Positions 1 through 7,388 of a stretch of 64,000 nt of DNA are shown here, piece by piece (position 1 is the stretch's first letter; the number at the start of each line of letters is the position of its first letter). Under the pieces are notes generated by a model, which saw nothing but the letters and a program-made list of their open reading frames with translations, was not told the DNA's origin and made no database searches. The translations under genes and the position numbers were made by a program. Origin of the DNA: Algoriphagus sp. (GTDB lineage Bacteria; Bacteroidota; Bacteroidia; Cytophagales; Cyclobacteriaceae); assembly GCA_018336015.1 (NCBI GenBank), contig JAGXQZ010000027.1, positions 90,140 to 154,139 on the forward strand, given 5' to 3'.

Positions 1-726
1 GCCATAGGAGATTACTTTAATTATGATTCATTGCTTGCGGCTATGCGGGGGGTAGATGTCCTTTTACTGGTTTCATCAAGTTCCATAACCGGACGTTATG
101 AGCAGCATTCTAATGCCATAAAAGCGGCAAAAGAGAGTGGCATAAAGCATATCGTTTACACCAGTGTGCTGAAATCTTCCCCTGATTCCAAATTCAGTGG
201 AGGTATGGATCACGTAAAAACAGAAGCAGAGATTAAAGCATCAGGAATTCCTTATACCATTATGGGAAATACCTATTATGCTGATTTTCTACCGATGTTG
301 TTAGGAGATTTTACCAATACAGGAGCTATTTATTACAGTGCTGGTGATGCAAGGGTAAATTTTGCGTCACGAAATGATATGGCAGAGGCCAATGCAGTTG
401 TACTTTCCAACCCTTCTGCCCATCAGAATAAAGTGTATAATATCACCGCATTAAAAGCATATACCTTTACAGAGATAGCTGTTATGCTTTCGGATATTGT
501 AAATGCCCCTGTAAACTATGTAGATATTCCACTGGAAGATTTGAAAAAGGGCATGCTGCAACATGGTTTGCCGGAAAATGTTACGGGTATGATGGCAAGT
601 ATTGCCGAGACCATGAAAGCCGGGGAGTTTGATTATGCCGATGATACATTAAAGAAATTAATTGGTCATCCTCCTCTTGATTTAAAGGATTTTCTAAAAA
701 GTGTATATGGCACAAAATCCTTGTAG
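1..726 (+). CDS. NmrA-type NAD(P)H quinone oxidoreductase, 5' end missing
   Basis: The frame is open from base 1, so the gene begins before the window and lacks its N-terminal Rossmann glycine motif. The visible 241 residues match the NmrA / quinone oxidoreductase 2 (QOR2) type of atypical SDR: a GDY turn followed by GVDVLLLVSS, then an R-Y-E-Q-H segment, AAKESGIKHIVYTS, and a late substrate-pocket region. Members use NAD(P)H to reduce small quinones or act as redox-sensing proteins in the cytoplasm. An SDR gene follows 45 bp downstream on the same strand, the first of a series of small redox enzymes. The family call is firm; the substrate is unknown. Confidence 0.85.
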   Translation, partial: AIGDYFNYDSLLAAMRGVDVLLLVSSSSITGRYEQHSNAIKAAKESGIKHIVYTSVLKSSPDSKFSGGMDHVKTEAEIKASGIPYTIMGNTYYADFLPMLLGDFTNTGAIYYSAGDARVNFASRNDMAEANAVVLSNPSAHQNKVYNITALKAYTFTEIAVMLSDIVNAPVNYVDIPLEDLKKGMLQHGLPENVTGMMASIAETMKAGEFDYADDTLKKLIGHPPLDLKDFLKSVYGTKSL

Positions 727-771
727 GATAAATAAAACCTTAAATAGTAGAAATTCATAAATGAAACCAAT

Positions 772-1533
772 ATGGGAAAATTAGAAAACAAAGTTGCAAT
801 CATTACAGGTGGTGCCGGCAGTATCGGCCTGATTACCGCCAAACTTTTTTTACAAAACGGTGCGAAAATAATGCTTGTTGACGTAAATGAGGATTCGTTG
901 AAAAATGCTGCAACAGAATTACAATCACCAAATGTTGATTATTGCGTAGCAGATGTTACCCAAAGTTCTGATGTTGAAAAATATGCACAGAAAACAGTAG
1001 ATAAATTTGGCAAAATAGATGTGTTCTTCAATAATGCAGGGATCGAAGGGGTGGTAAAGCCAATTACAGAATACCCGGAGGAAAATTTTGATAAAGTTAT
1101 TGCTGTCAATGTGAAAGGGGTTTGGTTGGGCATGAAGCATGTGTTACCAAGAATGAATGACGGAGGAAGTGTTATCATTACATCTTCCGTAGCAGGGCTT
1201 ATTGGCATCTCAGGAATGACCGCCTATAATGCAAGTAAACACGCCACCATTGGTATTATGCGAGCCACAGCACAGGAGGCTGCCCCACGAAAAATCAGGG
1301 TAAATACAGTTAATCCGGGGACCGTTGATAACCGGATGATGCGTTCTCTGGAAGAAGGAATGGCTCCAGGACATGCAGAGGCAATAAAAGCGGAATTTAT
1401 AAAAGGTATTCCCTTGGGAAGGTATGTTCAGCCCGAAGAAGTAGCCAATGTAGTTTTGTATTTAGCTTCTGACGATAGCCAATTTATAACTGCAACCATT
1501 AATGTGGTAGATGGAGGAATGGCGGCATATTAG
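772..1533 (+). CDS. Classical SDR-family oxidoreductase
   Basis: A full-length classical short-chain dehydrogenase/reductase (253 aa). Visible motifs are the cofactor loop TGGAGSIG near residue 13, NNAG near residue 87, the catalytic Ser in ITSSVAG, and the Tyr/Lys pair in YNASK around residues 152-156. The C-terminal VDGG motif is also present. These residues indicate an NAD(P)-dependent alcohol/ketone oxidoreductase in the cytoplasm. An Asp at the end of the second beta strand (LVDVNE) suggests NAD(H) preference, by family rules. It lies 45 bp behind the quinone oxidoreductase and probably shares its transcript. Substrate is not predictable. Confidence 0.9.
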   Translation: MGKLENKVAIITGGAGSIGLITAKLFLQNGAKIMLVDVNEDSLKNAATELQSPNVDYCVADVTQSSDVEKYAQKTVDKFGKIDVFFNNAGIEGVVKPITEYPEENFDKVIAVNVKGVWLGMKHVLPRMNDGGSVIITSSVAGLIGISGMTAYNASKHATIGIMRATAQEAAPRKIRVNTVNPGTVDNRMMRSLEEGMAPGHAEAIKAEFIKGIPLGRYVQPEEVANVVLYLASDDSQFITATINVVDGGMAAY

Positions 1534-1616
1534 ATTCTCTGTTTATTCAACATCGGCACTTACATAGTTATCTGCTCTAAAACCGAATTTATTTATACAC
1601 GAAAAAATATCAAACC

Positions 1617-1970
1617 ATGAACATCAAAGAAAAAATCGAAGACCTAATCAAGCTAATGCTGTCGGGCAAACAAATGGATGCTTTTGAAAAGTATTATCAT
1701 GAAGATGTAGTAATGCAGGAAAACTCCAAACCCCCAATGGTTGGCAAATCAGCCAACAGGGAAAGGGAAATTCAAGGGATGCAGATGATTGAAACGTTTC
1801 ACGGAGCAGAAGTAAAAGCAGTTGCCGTGGGCGACAATGTGACTATGGTAGAATGGGAATTTGATGTCACCTACAAAGGCGCGCCCCGCATGAAAATGTG
1901 CCAGGTGGCCGTGCAAAAATGGAAGGACGGCCAAATTATTCATGAACGTTTTTATTATTCAACTAACTAA
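1617..1970 (+). CDS. SnoaL-like / NTF2-fold protein
   Basis: A 117-residue protein with the look of the SnoaL-like branch of the NTF2 fold: an N-terminal helix (IEDLIKLMLSGKQMDAFEKYY), HEDVVMQEN, a central strand pair containing MVEWEFDVTYKG, and a C-terminal strand ending in HERFYY. Such proteins form a cone-shaped pocket and serve as small-molecule isomerases, cyclases or binding proteins; the assignment gives a fold, not a reaction. It follows the SDR gene by 83 bp on the same strand. No signal peptide, so probably cytoplasmic. Confidence 0.75.
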   Translation: MNIKEKIEDLIKLMLSGKQMDAFEKYYHEDVVMQENSKPPMVGKSANREREIQGMQMIETFHGAEVKAVAVGDNVTMVEWEFDVTYKGAPRMKMCQVAVQKWKDGQIIHERFYYSTN

Positions 1971-2013
1971 AATCAAAACAAGAGCAATTTCACTCGATCA
2001 AGCCATTGCCTTT

Positions 2014-2427
2014 ATGTCATCGTTTAATGAAAATAATGGAAGCAACCCTTCCAATGAAAAATATATTCCCGGAACCTGCAATATGGGGAGAGAGGAAATC
2101 AAAAGGCGAAAAGCAAGTGGATGGACAGGGTTGGTACTAACGGTAATTACCATTTCTCTCTTATTATGGTTCAGTGCACCTCACTGGATGCGACTTGTAG
2201 TTTTCATTCCGGCAGTAATGGGAGCAACAGGATTCATACAGGCGTACAATAAGTTCTGCGTGTATTTCGGATTTGGGCACATGTTCAATTTAGGAGAGGT
2301 GGGGAAAACAGATACCATCGATCAAAAAGAATTCAGGGTGAAAGACAGAGCAAGAGCCTGGCAATTGCTTGCCTATGCTTTTGGTACAGGATTGATTATT
2401 ACTGTAATCGTTTATCTCCTGCCCTGA
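2014..2427 (+). CDS. Small inner-membrane protein, DUF2892/YgaP-TM-like
   Basis: Predicted 137 aa from the ATG at 2014, which clears the upstream gene; an upstream in-frame start at 1942 would overlap it by 29 bp and add a non-conserved leader. The protein shows CNMG near the N-terminus, a basic stretch (EEIKRRKASGW), two closely spaced hydrophobic segments (about residues 32-50 and 54-72), then FCVYFGFGHMFNLG and a soluble linker, and a third hydrophobic C-terminal segment. The paired helices and the following Phe-Cys pattern resemble the YgaP-like transmembrane domain (DUF2892). No enzymatic motif is visible. Function unknown. Confidence 0.6.
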   Translation: MSSFNENNGSNPSNEKYIPGTCNMGREEIKRRKASGWTGLVLTVITISLLLWFSAPHWMRLVVFIPAVMGATGFIQAYNKFCVYFGFGHMFNLGEVGKTDTIDQKEFRVKDRARAWQLLAYAFGTGLIITVIVYLLP

Positions 2428-2538
2428 TTTTGATCGGATATAAACCAGGTAAGTGAACTACTTGGCAGTTCTTGCTTGAGCATCATGCTTAAGTATAGAA
2501 TTTATGGAAATGAAATTCATTTAGTAAACAAAACCATC

Positions 2539-2916
2539 ATGGAAAAGCAAACAAAGAGTAAAACAAGAAAAATTGCCGCATGGGTGATAATTGGACTAGT
2601 GGGTGCGTTGGTTATTATGAGCGCCACCATGAAACTGACACACGCTGAAGAATTGGTAACTAATTTCACTAAATGGGGATTGATTGATAACCTCACGTTT
2701 ATAGGAATTGGCGAATTGATTTTCATCATTTTATTTATTATTCCCAGAACATCCTCCCTTGGGTTTCTTTTGTTAACCGCCCACTTTGGTGGAGCCATTG
2801 CCACTCATCTACAACATGAGGAATCGTTTATAATGCCTGCCATTATTTTGACTGTGATCTGGATTGGTAATTACCTGCGCAATCCCGAAATGCTGGCAAG
2901 TTTTACGAAAAAATAA
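2539..2916 (+). CDS. DoxX-like membrane protein
   Basis: About 125 residues from the internal ATG at 2539, giving MEKQTKSKTRK before the first helix; the longer start at 2476 adds an unlikely leader. Four hydrophobic segments are visible. The pattern resembles the DoxX/DoxX-like family: a small-residue first helix with SATMKLTH, a second helix with GIGELI, and the family-like AHFGGAIATHL near residue 90. Family members are inner-membrane proteins linked to oxidative stress and quinol or thiol redox chemistry. The stop codon overlaps the start of the next gene (TAATG), indicating translational coupling. Confidence 0.7.
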   Translation: MEKQTKSKTRKIAAWVIIGLVGALVIMSATMKLTHAEELVTNFTKWGLIDNLTFIGIGELIFIILFIIPRTSSLGFLLLTAHFGGAIATHLQHEESFIMPAIILTVIWIGNYLRNPEMLASFTKK

Positions 2917-3581
2917 TGGACATAAAAGCAATAGCCGTATTAGGCGCCAATGGCCGAACTGGAATTGAAATTGTAAAACAAGCCCTGGAAAAAGGTTGGG
3001 TTGTAAAAGCATTGGTTCGCGACAAACAAAAAATCAAACTTGCAAATCCCAATCTACAAGTCATTGAAGGAAATCCTATGCGTATAGATGATGTGAGGAA
3101 AGTTATCAAGGAAACACATGCCATCTTTGTTGCGCTCAACATTGGAAGGAAATCTGACCTGCCTTGGGCAAAAGTGACTTCGCCACTTGATTTATTGTAT
3201 ACAAGTATGAAAAATATAATTTTCGCAATGAATGAAAACGGTGTAAAGCGGGTGATAACTGTTTCAGCCTGGGGAACAGGCGATAGCTACAAAGAAACAA
3301 ATTGGATATTTAAATTTCTTATCAAAAAGACCAACGTTGGTGTAGCCTACGCAGGTCATGAAGATCAGGAAAGAGTACTTCGTACAAGCGGACTGAAATG
3401 GACATCTGTTCGACCGGTTGGCCTTAGCAGCAGTGAAAAGCAGAAGCAAGTTCGGGTAAGCATTAAAGGCGATAAAAAACTAAACATGACCATCAGCCGA
3501 AAAGATGTTGCCCGCTTTATGCTGGACATTGTTGATGATGAAAAGTATTACCAGCAAGAACTTTCTATTTCATCAGAATGA
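2916..3581 (+). CDS. NmrA/NAD(P)-binding (NAD_binding_10) oxidoreductase
   Basis: A 221-residue atypical SDR. The N-terminus carries a Rossmann nucleotide-binding loop, VLGANGRTGIEIVKQAL, followed by VKALVRDKQK, which fits NADP recognition by the Arg after strand 2. A central strand, VKRVITVSAWG, and a C-terminal substrate region complete the fold. Family members (NAD(P)H-binding, PF13460 type) include flavin/biliverdin reductase-like enzymes and redox sensors. Its start overlaps the DoxX-like stop by one base, so the two are probably co-translated. The specific substrate cannot be inferred. Confidence 0.85.
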   Translation: MDIKAIAVLGANGRTGIEIVKQALEKGWVVKALVRDKQKIKLANPNLQVIEGNPMRIDDVRKVIKETHAIFVALNIGRKSDLPWAKVTSPLDLLYTSMKNIIFAMNENGVKRVITVSAWGTGDSYKETNWIFKFLIKKTNVGVAYAGHEDQERVLRTSGLKWTSVRPVGLSSSEKQKQVRVSIKGDKKLNMTISRKDVARFMLDIVDDEKYYQQELSISSE

Positions 3582-3638
3582 CTTTATCCGGTAGCGGAGT
3601 AACGTGCGTCCGATTTAAATTCCCTTTTGAATTGTAAA

Positions 3639-4547
3639 ATGAACCGATCAGACTTTATAAAAATAATGGGAGCAGCAACAATAGGTTTTGGGACTTCAAA
3701 TGTAAAGAGCTGGGCCAATTCGATAACCGGCTTACCCGAACAGGAAGTAACCCTTCCGGTTCTTTTTACTTCGCACGGAAACCCAATGGACATACACCTT
3801 CCTCATAAAGCGAATCCTTTTTTAACTTATCTTTTTGATTTAGGTGTTGACTTACGAAAAAAATATCCAAAAGAAATTAAAGCCATATTGGTAGTATCAG
3901 CACACTGGTGTACCAAAGGCACATACGTAAATGTTTCTCCGTGGCCGGAAACGATTTACGATTTTTACGGTTTCCCTCCCGAATATTACACTATAAAATA
4001 CATGGCTCCAGGTGCTCCGGAATTTGCCAAAAATGTAGCAGAAGCCATCCCTGCAATTAGAACTACAACCGAATGGGGTTTCGATCATGGCAATTGGCCC
4101 ATGCTTCGTCATCTTTTCCCAGATGCCAATGTACCGGTTTTTCAGATGAGCATTGATTATTATCAATCTCCTCAATACCACTATGAGTTAGCAGTTCAAC
4201 TGAAGAAATTAAGAACGAAGGGTGTTTTGATTATCGGCAGCGGTTCCGTTGTTCATAATCTTCAATTGGCAAGTTCCAGACTTTTCAAAGGCGATAAAAC
4301 CTTGTATGGATGGGATAAGGAATTTGATGAATGGATAAAACAGAGAGTGGTGGACCGCGACATAAAAAGTTTGATGAATTATGAAAAAACAAAATTTGGA
4401 AAAATGGCTGCCCCGACTCCCGATCATTATGTGCCGCTAATTTATTCTATGGCTATGCTGAATACCAACGATACTATAGAGCACACCTATGAAAGTCTTT
4501 TGCCTGCATTTAGCGACCGTAGTTTCATCATTGAATCAACCCATTAA
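3639..4547 (+). CDS. Class III extradiol dioxygenase, DODA (YgiD) type
   Basis: Matches the LigB-fold 4,5-DOPA extradiol dioxygenase family. Visible landmarks are TSHGNPM (metal-binding His) near residue 46, VVSAHW with a second metal His near residue 90, a HGNWPMLRHLFP segment, VPVFQMSID, and GSGSVVHNL in the middle. Enzymes of this family open catechol rings with a non-haem metal, though several bacterial members have unproven substrates. The start at 3639 gives MNRSDFIKIMG, an N-terminal pattern also seen on two other exported proteins in this window, with a weak hydrophobic patch and no classical twin-Arg. It may therefore be exported, or the N-terminus may simply be an extension. It precedes a luciferase-domain gene by 13 bp. 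Confidence 0.85.
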   Translation: MNRSDFIKIMGAATIGFGTSNVKSWANSITGLPEQEVTLPVLFTSHGNPMDIHLPHKANPFLTYLFDLGVDLRKKYPKEIKAILVVSAHWCTKGTYVNVSPWPETIYDFYGFPPEYYTIKYMAPGAPEFAKNVAEAIPAIRTTTEWGFDHGNWPMLRHLFPDANVPVFQMSIDYYQSPQYHYELAVQLKKLRTKGVLIIGSGSVVHNLQLASSRLFKGDKTLYGWDKEFDEWIKQRVVDRDIKSLMNYEKTKFGKMAAPTPDHYVPLIYSMAMLNTNDTIEHTYESLLPAFSDRSFIIESTH

Positions 4548-4560
4548 ACAATAGTATAAC

Positions 4561-5049
4561 ATGACCTTACATTATGATTTTGAGCTTCCAAAAAGAACAG
4601 GAGCCAAACCAACTACCACACCGAGCAATCCTCACATGCAATTGGATCAACAACCAAAAGACAGAAAGCTGGTGGATGAACTCATTGGTTGGGCATTCTC
4701 GCTTCCTGATATTTCAAAGGAGTATAGCAAAATCTCTGTACCCGGAGCACAGGCCATGTGTATGTCAGAAGAAAAAATGTGCACACATTGTAATGCTTTT
4801 ATGGTTGAAACGGAATTTGCGCATTTTCATCCTGCTCCGGATGGCAGTATGCACTTAGGCCTCCCGCAGCGTGATGTAAAAAAAGTAATTGAACTGGGTT
4901 GGGGCGAATTGCATCCTGTAGTGCATAAAGGATGGTTGCCGCCAAACTTCATAATGGTTTACGCGCCCAGAAACGAAGAGGAGGCCGATGAGATTAAAAA
5001 AATTATTTTTCGCTCCTACCAATTTGCAATAGGTGAAATAAGCGATTAA
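4561..5049 (+). CDS. Luciferase-domain (PF17648-like) protein
   Basis: 162 aa. The central part is characteristic of the small luciferase domain family formerly called DUF5519: EFAHFHPAPDGSMHLGLP, then GWGELHPV near residue 117, and MVYAPRNEEEADEI near the end. Despite the name, most bacterial members have no demonstrated luminescent activity; they are cytoplasmic stand-alone domains of unknown role. A CMSEEKMCTHCNAFM segment with four Cys (about residues 60-72) precedes the core and could bind metal, but this is speculation. It lies 13 bp behind the dioxygenase and is likely co-transcribed with it. Confidence 0.7.
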   Translation: MTLHYDFELPKRTGAKPTTTPSNPHMQLDQQPKDRKLVDELIGWAFSLPDISKEYSKISVPGAQAMCMSEEKMCTHCNAFMVETEFAHFHPAPDGSMHLGLPQRDVKKVIELGWGELHPVVHKGWLPPNFIMVYAPRNEEEADEIKKIIFRSYQFAIGEISD

Positions 5050-5101
5050 TGAGGCGAAGTTTGGGTCAGTAAAAATAAATTCTACTAAAAAAAAATTAAC
5101 C

Positions 5102-5533
5102 ATGCACGAAAATGATTTTCAAATATTGAAGCACGCCATCGAAAACATGATGCCTGCTAACAAAATACTCGGTTTAAAAATAGTTGAGATTACAGCAGGC
5201 TCGGTTCATATTCATGTTCCATTCAAAGAAGAGTTTATTGGTGATTTTATACAAGGCCGCTGGCATGGAGGTATTCTGGCCGCCATTGCCGATACTGCCG
5301 GAGGAGTGGCCGGGGCAACGGCTTTACATTCACCCAATGACAGGCTGAACACCATTGATATGCGCATTGATTATTTACATGCAGCCGTTAAGGCGGATGT
5401 ACAAGCAAAAGCACGAATAATTAAACAAGGGAAGACAATCATTAAGGTTGATGTAGAATTGTTTCAGCCCGATAATAAAGAACCGGTCGCCCTCGCAAGA
5501 TGTGTGTATAGCGCATTAAGGAGTGAATCTTAA
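5102..5533 (+). CDS. PaaI-family hotdog thioesterase
   Basis: A 143-residue hotdog-fold protein. The family signature lies around residues 45-65: GRWHGGILAAIADTAGG, the central helix in which HGG and the following acidic residue (Asp in IADTAGG) shape the active site. Beta strands with RMDIDYL-like sequence (IDMRIDYLHA) and a C-terminal VALARCVYSAL follow. Such enzymes hydrolyse acyl- or hydroxybenzoyl-CoA thioesters in the cytoplasm as tetramers. It is 52 bp behind the luciferase-domain gene and is the last gene before the TetR/RND locus. Substrate unknown. Confidence 0.85.
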   Translation: MHENDFQILKHAIENMMPANKILGLKIVEITAGSVHIHVPFKEEFIGDFIQGRWHGGILAAIADTAGGVAGATALHSPNDRLNTIDMRIDYLHAAVKADVQAKARIIKQGKTIIKVDVELFQPDNKEPVALARCVYSALRSES

Positions 5534-5627
5534 CATGAGCCGCTCAAATTTATGCAAAAATCAGCTTGTTTGAGCTAAACTCCCCAACCGAAAGAATTCT
5601 TAAAAGAGTGGGTTTAAAAAAAATGTA

Positions 5628-5635
5628 TATCTTTG
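5628..5635 (+). promoter_or_regulatory. Candidate -7 element of the tetR promoter
   Basis: tatctttg fits the Bacteroidetes sigma-A -7 consensus TAnnTTTG and lies 50 bp before the TetR start. A convincing -33 TTTG element at standard spacing is not obvious. It sits immediately upstream of the inverted repeat at 5640-5662, so a bound repressor would cover the transcription start. Confidence 0.5.
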
Positions 5636-5639
5636 CACT

Positions 5640-5662
5640 CGACCAAAAAACTAATTTGGTCG
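5640..5662. promoter_or_regulatory. Perfect inverted repeat, likely TetR operator
   Basis: Arms cgaccaaa and tttggtcg separated by 7 bases form a perfect 8-bp dyad between the candidate -7 box and the tetR start. A copy matching at 19 of 23 positions lies before the efflux operon at 6298-6320. Two copies flanking a TetR-type gene are the classical arrangement for autoregulation plus control of the target operon; binding itself is inferred. Confidence 0.7.
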
Positions 5663-5684
5663 ATAAATAGTTTGGGAAGAAACA

Positions 5685-6278
5685 ATGGAAACAACAATGG
5701 ACATTAAAGACGATGTAAGTGAGGTCATCCTAAATTCCGCTAAAACCATCTTTGCCAGATATGGTTTTAAGAAAACCACAATGGATGAAATAGCTCATGC
5801 TTCAAGAAAAGGCAAAAGTTCCATCTATCATTACTTCAAAAGCAAAGAAGATATTTTCAAGGCAATCGTTGAAAAGGAATCGGATGTGTTAAGTGCTGCC
5901 ATAGCAAAAGCAATCAATGCAGAAACTACCTCTGAAAAAAAAATACGGGCTTATGTTTTAACAAGAATGAAAGTTATTAACAAATTAACCAATCTATACA
6001 GTGCTTTAAAAGATGAATATCTGGAGCATTACAGTTTCATTGAAAATGTCAGAGTGAAGTATGACACCGAAGAGGTTAACACCATCAAAGGAATATTGAA
6101 GACGGGTGTTGAAGAAGGTGATTTTAAAATAGAAGACATCAACCTCACCGCCTTTGCCCTGGTCACAGCACTGAAGGGTTTAGAATATCCTTTATTCATT
6201 AAAAACAATTATGCAAAAACAGAAAATCGGTTTGAAGGATTGCTGAACGTGCTTTTTTATGGAATCATAGCGAGGTAA
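5685..6278 (+). CDS. TetR/AcrR-family transcriptional regulator
   Basis: 197 aa with an N-terminal TetR helix-turn-helix at about residues 15-65: ILNSAKTIFARYGFKKTTM, DEIAHASRKGKSSIYHYF, then KSKEDIFKAIVEKE. The C-terminal helical ligand domain is variable, as usual. It probably binds the perfect dyad in its own promoter and the related half-conserved site before the adjacent RND genes, acting as a ligand-released repressor of efflux. The start could equally be the second ATG at 5700. The intergenic distance to the efflux operon is 65 bp, and all four genes share orientation. Confidence 0.9.
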   Translation: METTMDIKDDVSEVILNSAKTIFARYGFKKTTMDEIAHASRKGKSSIYHYFKSKEDIFKAIVEKESDVLSAAIAKAINAETTSEKKIRAYVLTRMKVINKLTNLYSALKDEYLEHYSFIENVRVKYDTEEVNTIKGILKTGVEEGDFKIEDINLTAFALVTALKGLEYPLFIKNNYAKTENRFEGLLNVLFYGIIAR

Positions 6279-6297
6279 TTTTTTTTTAACCCATTAT

Positions 6298-6320
6298 CGA
6301 CCAAAAAACTAAAATAGTCT
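6298..6320. promoter_or_regulatory. Second, imperfect TetR operator before the RND operon
   Basis: The left 15 bases are identical to the operator at 5640 (arm cgaccaaa plus spacer), and the right arm is degenerate; 19 of 23 positions agree. It lies 24 bp upstream of the membrane fusion protein start. Weaker symmetry suggests lower-affinity binding than at the tetR promoter; this is inferred from sequence only. Confidence 0.6.
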
Positions 6321-6343
6321 AATTGTAATTAATAGAACTAACA

Positions 6344-7384
6344 ATGAATATGAAAGTCAATAAACTGCACATCGCTCTTTGGTTTTCCGTTATCCTGGCC
6401 GGATGCTCGTCAGGAGAGAATACATCATCGGAAAGTGCGAAGCACATTTCCCTTAATGTTAAAACAGAAGAAGTAATTCAATTTAAAGGAAGCCATACAG
6501 TTGGGTATTCCGGGGTTGTGGTGCCAAAGAAAAATACACCACTCAGTTTCTCGGTGCCGGGAACCGTTTCGAAAATAGCAGTAGAAGAAGGACAGCAGGT
6601 AAACAAAGGCCAGTTGCTGGCACAACTAAATCCATCGACTATGGAGAACACCTACCAGATGGCATTTCAAAAATTACAACAGGCACAGGATGCGTATAAC
6701 CGGTTAATGCCGATGCATGAAAATGGTACCCTGTCTGAAATAAAATGGGTGGAGGTAGAAACAGGATTAAGTCAGGCAAAATCGGCTACAGCCATTGCAA
6801 AAAAAGGACTTGACGATACAAAACTATATGCTTTTACAGCGGGTGTGATAGGTAAAAAATCGATTCAGGAGGGAGAGAATGTATTTCCAAATATTACAGT
6901 TTTTGAATTATTCGACATCAGTAAAGTATATGTAAAAATTCCCGTACCAGAAGATGAGATCAGTTCGTTCAAAAAGGGAGATCAGGCCATCATTACTGTT
7001 GGAGCTATCTCTAAAACAATCACCGGTATTGTAAGAGAAATTGGTGTTTCGGCTGATATATTTTCACACTCCTATCCGGTAAGACTTGAAGTTGACAATT
7101 CTGATTTAGCCATTAAGCCGGGTATGGTTTGTACAGTCAACTTTGCAACCCAAAACAAGGCGACCGGTGTTCTTATCTCTAACAAAGCAATGCAGCAGGA
7201 TTTACAAGGGACGCAGTTTGTATATGTGATAGAAAATAACACGGCTCAAAAGCGAGCGGTGAAAACCATTGCTTTAATCGACCAAAAAATTCTGGTCAGC
7301 GGAAATTTGAAAGAAGGTGATAAAATCATTGTGGCAGGGCAAGACAAACTTCGCCAGGGCTCACAGGTAAACATTATAAAATAG
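6344..7384 (+). CDS. RND efflux periplasmic adaptor (HlyD/MFP) lipoprotein
   Basis: 346 aa. The N-terminus has a signal peptide with lipobox ILAGC, giving a lipidated Cys near residue 20. The typical adaptor architecture follows: a lipoyl-like domain (SFSVPGTVSKIAVEEGQQVNKGQLLAQL, about residues 70-97), an alpha-helical hairpin, the second lipoyl half, a beta-barrel (VKIPVPEDEISSFKKGDQAI), and a membrane-proximal domain. It bridges the inner-membrane pump and the TolC-like channel encoded downstream. The start may be 6344 or 6350 (second ATG). It is followed after 4 bp by the permease and is probably repressed by the adjacent TetR protein. Confidence 0.9.
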   Translation: MNMKVNKLHIALWFSVILAGCSSGENTSSESAKHISLNVKTEEVIQFKGSHTVGYSGVVVPKKNTPLSFSVPGTVSKIAVEEGQQVNKGQLLAQLNPSTMENTYQMAFQKLQQAQDAYNRLMPMHENGTLSEIKWVEVETGLSQAKSATAIAKKGLDDTKLYAFTAGVIGKKSIQEGENVFPNITVFELFDISKVYVKIPVPEDEISSFKKGDQAIITVGAISKTITGIVREIGVSADIFSHSYPVRLEVDNSDLAIKPGMVCTVNFATQNKATGVLISNKAMQQDLQGTQFVYVIENNTAQKRAVKTIALIDQKILVSGNLKEGDKIIVAGQDKLRQGSQVNIIK

Positions 7385-7388
7385 CATC

